A DNA stretch of 64,000 bases from Haliotis asinina (taxonomy: Eukaryota > Mollusca > Gastropoda > Lepetellida > Haliotidae): the NCBI RefSeq assembly GCF_037392515.1, contig NC_090291.1, forward strand, positions 40,593,501 through 40,657,500. The letters are read 5' to 3'. Shown in pieces: positions 50,451-59,800 of this stretch (the stretch's first letter is position 1; each line of letters begins with the position of its first letter). The notes beneath the pieces were generated by a model that saw only the letters and a list, made by a program, of their open reading frames with translations, was not told the origin of the DNA and searched no databases. Made by a program: the position numbers and the translations under genes.

Positions 50451-50790
50451 GGAGTTCCCAGTTATTTAGGTGTTCAAATTAAAGTTCAGATTGTTTTAAA
50501 CAAATGTTCCTTGTTTAGAAAATGCATTTCTTGACTTGACAACAGTGGTCGGGAGAAACAAACATTTTGTTTGCATTGTAACGAAAAGTACACTGACCCC
50601 GCAAATGAAGATTGGTTCGAATGCATTATCTGTAACGTATTGTATCATGCAGAATGTGGTGATGAAGATGTTTGTGATTTATGCAAATGTTGTATGTGCT
50701 TTGACACGCCAGGAGTTCCCAGTAATTTGCATGTTCAGTTTAAAGTTCAGACTGTTTTAAATATATGTTCCTTGTTTAGAAACATATAGT
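50282..50790 (+). repeat. Tandem duplication of the PHD-finger end of the transposase
   Basis: 50282-50520 and 50541-50790 are diverged copies of the same block, from 'gacaacag-ggtc-ggagaaa' to 'tgttccttgtttagaaa'. The second keeps an open finger (WFECIICNVLYHAECGDEDV) where the first has a stop after WLE. Confidence 0.85.
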
Positions 50791-51847
50791 GCATACAAAT
50801 AAATGTTTCTTTGACCACGCCCTTTCCACGTCCTTTTACCAAGCATGGGGTAAAGTGACCAATGTTTGAAGAAAATCCATTTCACGCTCTTAACTAAAAA
50901 CCTCTGTTACGTGAAGGAAATAAACTGGTTACTTAAAAATAGATAACCCGTTTCTCTCGTAGACATCTAAAAATCTTTCTTAACGATGTATGGTTTATCA
51001 CAATTGCCTTACAAAGTTAAAGGATTCGCTTTAATTGACCGGGTCTCCCCTATATATTATCCTTTTTATGTTTTAGTCCGCGTCCACCTGACGAAGGGGC
51101 AAGAAATAACCCAGATACGTTGTTTAAATAAGAAAGAAGTTGACATCCATAACGTTTTGGCTTATATTAGAATATCAACTTCTGAATGCCTCTCAAGAAC
51201 GTATCTATGTATGTGTCTTTCACTGGGTTGTCTGGTGCAGGCTCAACCATTTACCGACTGGCATATAGCGACGTTAATTAGGCAAACGGTTTTGACGAAA
51301 CAAACGCATACCCGGCACCGTTCATCAAACATAGGAAGAACTGTTGTGGATTCGAGACAGGGACGAACGTGAACAGCATTTACTGACTTAAACCGGGGAT
51401 AATCTAAGGACATATATAGTCTCCCTGCTTAAATCCCTGCCGAAATCTTCCGGTAACATTTTGGCTTACATTTAGAGGGATAGTCGATCTTGCAGCCATG
51501 TTATTGCTCTTCCGCTGTTGGATGGTAAGTTGTCACCTTCAGATATCAAATGATGGTGAATGCAATGACTTAGTTTTTTTTATTGTGAAAATATGCGGGC
51601 ACTGGATGACATCCATGCAAACTGCACATTGCACATTGCACATTGCACATGAAGTGGCACAGTATTTGTTTCGAGGATGGTGGTCAGTTTAGTGTACCTT
51701 GGTTTCAGGTTCTTATATTAAGGAGTCGGAGCATAATGACTGTAGCGACATGTCCCGACATGCCCCTAAAGCCAGTGTGTCCACAGCCCCAGAAACAAAT
51801 TACGAAAGATTTCCTATAATCCGATAATCCGATGCAGCATTGAAAGT

Positions 51848-51995
51848 GAATGAGTGAGTTTGGTTTTATGTTGCGTTTAGCAACATTCCAGCAGTATTCC
51901 AGCAATATACACCAGAAATCGGGAAATGTGGGGAAATCGAACCCGGTTCTACGGCATGACGAGCGAACGCTTCAGTCACTGTGCTATCCCGCCTC
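51848..51995 (-). repeat. SINE family A copy
   Basis: Reverse orientation: 'gaatgagtgagtttggtttt', 'gaaatcgaacccggttctac', 'gacgagcgaacgcttcagtc'. Confidence 0.85.
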
Positions 51996-52094
51996 TCCGC
52001 AGCAATAAAAGACCTATTAAAACTATGATATACAATTTCCATTTGACCCTGAAGTTCTTTTGAGTAGAATGTGAACGACAACAGCAGATGCAGT

Positions 52095-52215
52095 GGCGAT
52101 GGGATAGCCCAGTCGTTTAAAGCTCGGCTCGTCCGGGTTCGACACCCAAGATAGTTACAATGTGTGAGACCTATTTCTGGCGTCCCTAGCCTTGATATAG
52201 TTTGAAAATTGCTTT
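52095..52215 (+). repeat. SINE family A copy, tail lost
   Basis: 'gatgggatagcccagtcgtt', 'aaagctcggctcgtccgggt', 'gttacaatgtgtgagaccta'. The control-box region is partly deleted. Confidence 0.78.
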
Positions 52216-52904
52216 AATCAGCTTTTTCAAAACCCATTTCACCCCTTTTACCAATTACACACTCTTTAAAAAACACATTCTTACCAAAAGCCTGCTTGAC
52301 AGGGTTACAGCGGTTTTGATCGTTGCGAGCGCTGTCTACAGGGAATATCGTTTCTCCGTTAGTGCATATGTTTGAAGATAGCCGAGCATGTCAGTGTAGG
52401 TTTTTCTGACAAGACACAGAAACGGAACAAACATCGCGATAATATAATCCTATCTCTACTTTTGTATGACATATTTTTCGGATATGGACGGCCCACGTTC
52501 TGACCTCTGCCATCTTCTGGTGCCTTATCTGTTGCGTTGGCGTCAGTTTGTATATATAGAAAACCGAGAGTTTCAGACTGAACACGAGACACGTCAAAAA
52601 ACATGTTGCCCAAATTAGGTACGTATGACAAATATATTTGTGGGGAGAGAGATTTCACGGCTTGAACGATATAGAAATCACAGCTTTCATAAAGACCCAG
52701 ACACCTGTTGATTCAAATCTGCTCATGCAATGCTATATCCATTGGTAAGTCTGGATTACTTCTGTTCACGAAAAAAAGGCAGTTTCTTGACTCCTTTCTA
52801 ACGGTAATTTTATCAATATATTAATAGTTACGAATATTTTATCCGCCTCCATTGTGTAACTGGGTTAGTCAGTTATGCCATAAGCAGAGTGCGAAGTAGT
52901 GTCC

Positions 52905-53225
52905 GAATTTTGCTTGTCAGTTGGGCTAGATATGCCTGCAAGTTATAAGCTCACAAAATAATAATTCACTCGCCCGAAATTTGAATGTGAAAACTAAGCA
53001 AAGGATTATGATAAGGTAAAACACCATCAGTTAACAGGACATAATTTTGGTTGGTTCACAAGTGTATTATGACTTAAAAAGTCGGTGAGAGTGATATATT
53101 TTTAAAAAAAATGACCCCATAAAAAATTACTAGCCAGTCGGGAGAGTGACTGTGGAGAGTTATTGGCCCGAGTGGATATTTACTAGCCATGGGCAAGTTG
53201 GCCAGTGGTTGTTTCGCACACTGAC
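52905..53225 (+). repeat. Dispersed repeat of about 320 bp, copy 1 of a pair
   Basis: Collinear with 57990-58335: 'gttgggctagatatgcctgc', 'actcgcccgaaatttgaatg', 'actagccagtcgggagagtg', 'tttactagccatgggcaagt', 'tggttgtttcgcacactg'. Confidence 0.8.
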
Positions 53226-53317
53226 CACAAGGGTAGGTTTTTACCAAAGACGTAACTGTTAGTGATCTGAAATACCCCGGGCTTTCCTCTTATATGGCAC
53301 TGACACGCCGTAACTGA

Positions 53318-53580
53318 ACGCCCGGGGTAGAATTGGCCTTTATCAACCCATATTTGCCATGAAAGGCGACTATGCTTGTCGTAAGAGGCGACCGACGGGA
53401 TCGGATGGTCAGGCTCGGTGACTTGATTGACACATGTCATCGGTACCCAAATGCGCAGAATGATGCTCATATTGTTGAGCACTGGTTTGTCTGGTCGAGA
53501 CTCGATTATTTACAGACCGCTGCCATATAGCTGGAATATTGCTGAGTGCGGAGTAAAACGTAACTCACTCACTCACTCAC
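53318..53580 (+). repeat. SINE family B copy
   Basis: From 'cgcccggggtagaattggcc' to 'gcggagtaaaacgtaactca' plus cactcactc. Confidence 0.88.
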
Positions 53581-53825
53581 CGTAACTGAAATACTGTGTA
53601 AGCTGTCCAAAACCCAACACACTCACTCACTCACTCCTCAATAACATTATACGACGTCAATTGGGACTTACTTATTGAATGGACTATCTGCGAAGATGTG
53701 TATTTTTCGTAGGATACATTGTTGTCTTGTTAAATTCATTTGTCAATATTTAAGCTCCACAGTATCAAACATTTGCGCCATAATAAATAAACCAACAAAT
53801 ATATGTCCTTTGTTTTTCTCTCCAG

Positions 53826-56800
53826 CGGCGCTTTACGTGGCAGTTCAGCTGTTAGGTTCAGGTGTGTATTGTTCGTTGCTGAGTGTGGTTTAACAACAAA
53901 CATATAAACAACGTTACTGACGAACCTGTATTTCCTGTTTCACGAAATCCTGCTGCAATCTCTTCAGCTGCCGTAAAAGGCGACTGCGCTTGTCACAAGA
54001 TGCGACTAACGGGATCGGGTGGTCAGGCCAGCTGGCTTGGTTGACACAGGTCATCGTATCCCAGTTGCGTAGATCGATGTTCATACTTTTGATCACTGGA
54101 TTGTGTGTTCTAGATTTGATTGTTTACAGATTGCCACTGTATACACAGAATATTGCGGAGTTCGCCGTTAAACAACAAATGGTCTTTTGAGGCCGTTTCA
54201 CAAATACCTCTTTAGATTACAGTGAGTCGTAAAATCATTCTAGGACAATGTGCAACATACACTGGTCGCGCCTGAGGTCATCATGACCTGACAAGCGAAA
54301 CGAGTGAGTGAGGGAGTAAGGTCTACGCGTACGACGCAACCATCAATATTCCAGCTATATGCCAGTGGTCTGTATGTAATCCAGTCTGGGTCTGACATGC
54401 CCGTGATCAGCAGTATGATCATCGATCTGCAGTGCTGGGATACGGTGCCACATGTCAACAAAATTAGCGAGCCAGACCCGGTAGTCGCCTCTTACTACAA
54501 GCATGGGCCACTGAAGATCAGTCTAATCCGGCAAGTGAAACGAACGTGGTGTCATGCAGTTCATGTACATTTCAAAATAGAATTCAAAGAAGAGGTCTTG
54601 TTTTAGAGACAAACTTCGGGCACTAGCTGTTGCAGATGGTTCTGCTCTCATTTCGCGATGTCGATTCCAGGGACATATTGTTATGGACACCGATCGAGTT
54701 GACCTCTCTCGTTCTGCAGTGAATATAGTTTTACGCCGCTGTTTGCAAAATTTCAGCAATATCAAGGCGGAGGACATCAGAAATGGCCACAACACATTAT
54801 GCCCTTGTGGAGAATCGCTCACGGGTCTTCGACGCTACGAGCGAACGCTTTAACCATATGGAGCTACGACATTCGTAAGCTTATAATAATGTAGATAGTT
54901 ACGAACTGTGGTAGTTACGACAGCTCGTAACCTTACGAACGTTTTGTAGATCGAGAATCTGAAGCATAATGATGGTGTTTGGTGGATCAGAACTAAGAAC
55001 AAGTGACGCCCATTTCTGATGTCCTCGCCGTGACATTGCTGGAATATTGCTAAATGCGGCATAAAACTAAACGCACTAACCAATCGCAATGGCAGGATCA
55101 GCGATTTGGCAATGGATGGGTTACTCACCTGGGCCTAGATTTTCGAAGCTCTCTTAGCGTTAAGATAGTCGTAAGTTATGTTAATGTACGGCACTTACGA
55201 CTATCTTAGCGCTAAGTGAGCTTCGAAAATCTAGGCCCTTACCGCCTGGTCCTAACCGGTCCATCTGTGTACAGTCTGCTCTCAGCTGCTGCCTATACCG
55301 ACACCGTACCGAACGCCGTACCCGGTGGCGCACTCGACCCCAACACCTGTCACGGTGGAACTTCCGGAGTACCGATGCCGCAACGTCTTGCCTTACGAGT
55401 TATGTCGATTCTACTCCTCGGGATGCACTGCTAAAGGGGCTCAGTTGAAGTGGGCCGTCAAGTACTGCACAGACTTCTGTCAGTTGTGTGGTGAGTAGTT
55501 TATTTCAACGTCTTGCCCTGCGAGTTGTGTGACAATGTGTCAGTTCTACTCCTCGGGGTGCACTGTTAAAGGGGCTCAGTTGAAGTGGGCCGTCAAGTAC
55601 TGCACAGACTTCTGTCAGTTGTGTGGTGAGTAGTTTATTTCAACGTCTTGCCCTGCGAGTTGTGTGACAATGTGTCAGTTCTACTCCTCGGGGTGCACTG
55701 TTAAAGGGGCTCAGCTGAAGTGGGCCGTCAAGTACTGCACAGACTTCTGTCAGTTGTGTGGTGAGTAGTTTATTTCAACGTCTTGCCCTGCGAGTTGTGT
55801 GACAATGTGTCAGTTCTACTCCTCGGGGTGCACTGTTAAAGGGGCTCAGCTGAAGTGGGCCGTCAAGTACTGCACAGACTTCTGTCAGTTGTGTGGTGAG
55901 TAGTTTATTTCAACGTCTTGCCCTGCGAGTTGTGTGACAATGTGTCAGTTCTACTCCTCGGGGTGCACTGTTAAAGGGGCTCAGCTGAAGTGGGCCGTCA
56001 AGTACTGCACAGACTTCTGTCAGTTGTGTGGTGAGTAGTTTATTTCAACGTCTTGCCCTGCGAGTTGTGTGACAATGTGTCAGTTCTACTCCTCGGGGTG
56101 CACTGCTAAAGTTGCTGAGCTGAAGTGGGCCGTCAAATACTGCCCAGATTTCTGTCAGTTGTGTGGTGAGTAGTGTATTTCCTTCTGGGATTAAATTCAG
56201 ATGGGGTCATTTCTGATAAACGCCATAGAACTCCACCTATTATCCTTCAAAACTTTAGACTCACGGCTGTAAATGTAGCCACTTACTCCAGCCAGCTGAT
56301 CTCAACTAAATTTTCCAAAACATTCCATGCTGTTTGAACGTGCTCTTTACATATGGACTGATGTATTGCAAAAGAGTATTTTTATGAGTTCAATAAATGA
56401 TGCAACTCAGTGAAAATTGGCGAATTCTTAACAAAACTTTACTCCAAAACAAAACTTGACACCAAAACGCAGCTGTTCACATCTGTTTCACACATTGCGT
56501 TTCAGCAAGTTGATGCATGCATATAATCCTCGGGCAATTCATCTTCATATTTTCTTGCAGTTGGTTCCCCTAAAATAGTGGAGAAATCCATCTGCGATGT
56601 AACCATATATGCATGTATATTCATAACCAATTTGAGACCATGATGTCTTTAGTTTTAAATCTTTCTATTGTAGATGTTTTGATACAGGTTCTTGTTATCA
56701 AGCCGTAACTGGTCACCTACATTGTCCCAAGCCAATAGTTCCTTAGTTCCTTCTTTAAGTTGCATTTTAAAAGTTTCGACGTACTGAACAAACTTTATGG

Positions 56801-59800
56801 TTAGAAACTTTATTTCATGAGTGCGACGTTTCGATACAGATTCCTGCTAGACAACAGTACTACAATCTACATCAAAACATATCTTGTTGTAAAAACAACA
56901 CACCTCACAACAAACCAGGCAGGACGAAAAAATAATCAAACCTAACAGCAAAAAAGTGCTTTTCACTAATTGTTTTACTTATCTTTATGATCTTAAATTT
57001 ATCTTAAATATATATCACCTGGTAATAGACTTTTAATCAATTGATGCTGTATGTCGAGTGGATTTGCCTCGAAATCACGTTTTGGGAGAAAATTGAACTG
57101 GAGATAGTTGTCCTGGGAGTTTCTGTTTCTGGGAGTTTCATGAGCGTCCGGGGTGGGTAAGTCTCACCTGGGCATATATATTGCTTACAGCTGCGTGTGT
57201 GCGTGTGTGCGTGTGTGCGTGTGTGCGTGTGTGCATATGTATGTATGAAGGGAGAGCATAGTGGGTAGAGCATTTGCTCGTCACGCCGAGGACACGGGTT
57301 CGATTTCTCACATGGGTACAATGTGTGAGGCCCATTTCTGATGTCGCCTGCCGTGATTTTGCTGGAATATCGCCATAGCTAAACTCACTCACGCTACAGC
57401 GGCGGGGAAATTCAGGTAGGAAAACGTTTTATCATTTAACGTCGGAATGAAAAATTAGGAGATGGGGAAACGCTTTAAAACTGTACCTACCGACTTTTCT
57501 AATACACAGTGGAAGGGAGATAAAGCCTCGTCCATTTTCTGTATCCTTGTTCAGAGATTTCTCCGACTGCCGCCATTTGGTTACTTACTTTCTCCGTTCA
57601 TTAAGATTTTTTCAACGAGCAAACAACACACCAGGAGGCTTCATGTTTCTAACAGCAGCACTCCACTGAAAGTGTCCTTTTTTCTGTTTCCAGTGACTGC
57701 AGTTTTCCAAATATCACAAACCTTCGCATTTGTGATCAAAGTTCAACATGCATTGATCAGATTTCATGAGCTTTAAATTTTCTGGAATATTTGTTAGCTA
57801 CCGCAAAGTAGGTTCCAAGGATCATAAACAAACATTCCTTTCGTCGATAAAACTGAACGATTACCGCTTTCATACAGAGATCACCCGTGTCATAGGGACA
57901 TCACTCGCATCATAGAGACATCATTCGTATCATAGAGACATCATTACACTACCGTGAAGACTTCTTCCCGGCACAGATCGGTTTGATATGCTTGTATTCA
58001 GAGTGAAAAAGTTTCCAGCTTTTGCTAGCCATTTGGGCTAGCATCGTATGTCTTAAAGTTACTAGCCCACAAAATCATACACTAGCCCGAAATATGAATG
58101 CAGACCCGGGTTTTACCGTTAAGTTGCTAGTATGATGAATATTTTTATGGGGCCATGATTTTGTATGATTTGAAAGTGTATTAACGGAACATGTCGGAGA
58201 GAATGGTATTTTTACAAAATGATCCCATGAAAACTCACTAGTCAGTCGGGACAGTGACTGTAGTAATTCACTGACACGACTGGAATTCTACTAGCCACGG
58301 GATAACGGGCTAGTGTTTGTTTCGCAAACTGGATGGTTCAGGCTAGCTATTCTCGAACGTTCGTAGCTCTACGAACTTCTTAGACCTATTCATAACACAT
58401 TGGGTACGATCAAAGTTACGAATTCTTAGGCTACGAACGTTTCGAGAATAAGAGCCCAGATCCTATGAAAAATAATTCATGTGTTTATTATTTATTATGA
58501 CCTTTGCGTTAGTTTTGCTCAAAACGTATGTATTATAAACCTTGGATTTGAGGTGATTACGTTGTGCTAGAACGACTTTCATCAAATTTTCTTAGCTTCC
58601 CTTTATATGACATGGGCTCCGGGTGTAGATTTCTTTGTTTTGTGCACAGTGAGAGATGACTACTGTAAAGACCAGAGTAGTGCTTGCACTGACGGCTCCA
58701 GATATATCGGGTGCGGTACCTCGGAGTGGGGATATAGTAACTGCCGTTACACCTGTGGACGTTGCGGTAAGTGAACGAGTCAACTGGATGTTCCTGCTGT
58801 CTGTAGGAAGAGCCGTGAAGATCTGGGTTAGAACTGATCTTCAGCAACCCATGCTTGTCGTAGGAGGCGACTAATGGGATTGGGTGGTCAGACTCGCTGA
58901 CTTGGTTGACACATGCCATCGTTTGGCAATTGCGTAGGTGTTCATGTGTCCATCAATGAATTGTCAGATCCAGACTCAATTATTTATAAGGATGTATACA
59001 GAATTTGCTGAGAGTGCTATTTAAAAAAGTAACAGAAAAACTCTTTGCTGGTGATGTTTGGTCAGTTTCTAGCTGAATGTGGAGGTTGACGCCAAACTCC
59101 CTGTGAAAGGAAACAACCCTCTCGGTACTGAGACAAAGACCCGCCTTTGCATTGCGGATTCGAAATATGCTTGTTATGGGTATAAAGCGTTCACTCGCCA
59201 CGGTGAACAGAACTGAAGTCAAAGAGACTCTCAGGAGTCAAGCTGCCAGACTTGGTTACCCATCCAAGGACTCTCCGCCTCCGCAACTATTGTTGTCTAA
59301 CTTCAACTGATGTGTGCACTGGTCTCTGTGATCGGGACAACACCTTCGCAGAACAAGTGTATAGGGCTGTGTAAATAACTTGTATTACAATATATTGCGA
59401 TTCGGGAATTGTCATATGTGTTGCGATATATTGGGTTTGATAGTGAGTGACGCTAATTGTGAATTTCAGTCCTAAACTATTTTCTATAAGTCCTTAAACA
59501 TACATGTTATGGTTCTGATAATACCAATCTCAAATTGGGTTGCATAGTCATGAATTCTATTTTCGATTTTCTTTTTCATATAATTTATTGCATTGCAGCA
59601 TGCTGTTTTGTCATTGAATGATGAAGGAACACATGTTGTGAATGGAAGAGTGTGCATTTCAATTTAAGCCATAAAGATAATCACAAAAGCTTCATATATG
59701 TTCTTTACGCGATATACCGGTTCTCAGAAAACATGTTGCAAGACGTATCGTTTAAAAAGCGTATTGCGATATACCAGTATATTGGTAATACCGTGTAGGG

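Larger units (their letters stand above)
50800..53825. other. Region upstream of the ShKT-domain gene
   Basis: It contains SINE pieces and a dispersed repeat. One signal-peptide-like start, MLLLFRCWM at 51498-51524 before a strong gtaagt donor, could be the first exon of the ShKT gene. Its phase (0) does not fit the exon at 53826, which needs phase 1. No other exon was found. Confidence 0.35.
56170..58649 (+). other. Intron of the ShKT gene
   Basis: No exon was found. It holds a GT-rich microsatellite, a SINE A copy, a dispersed repeat copy and a foldback MITE. Confidence 0.55.

Noticed and set aside
51498..51524. MLLLFRCWM before a gtaagt donor as the first exon of the ShKT gene
   Set aside because: Attractive as a signal-peptide start, but it ends in phase 0 while the next exon needs phase 1; left unassigned.
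52359..52658. Possible minus-strand exon ending at a gtaaga donor near 52285
   Set aside because: The frame ending at the donor has a stop upstream with no acceptor in between, and no linked exon was found.
55216..55434. 72-codon open frame beginning in the palindromic MITE
   Set aside because: It reads the ShKT exon in the wrong frame; the six-cysteine frame joined through a phase-1 acceptor at 55274 is clearly preferable.
57037..57392. Minus-strand frames rich in His and Thr
   Set aside because: They are the complement of a GT/GC microsatellite fused to a SINE copy.
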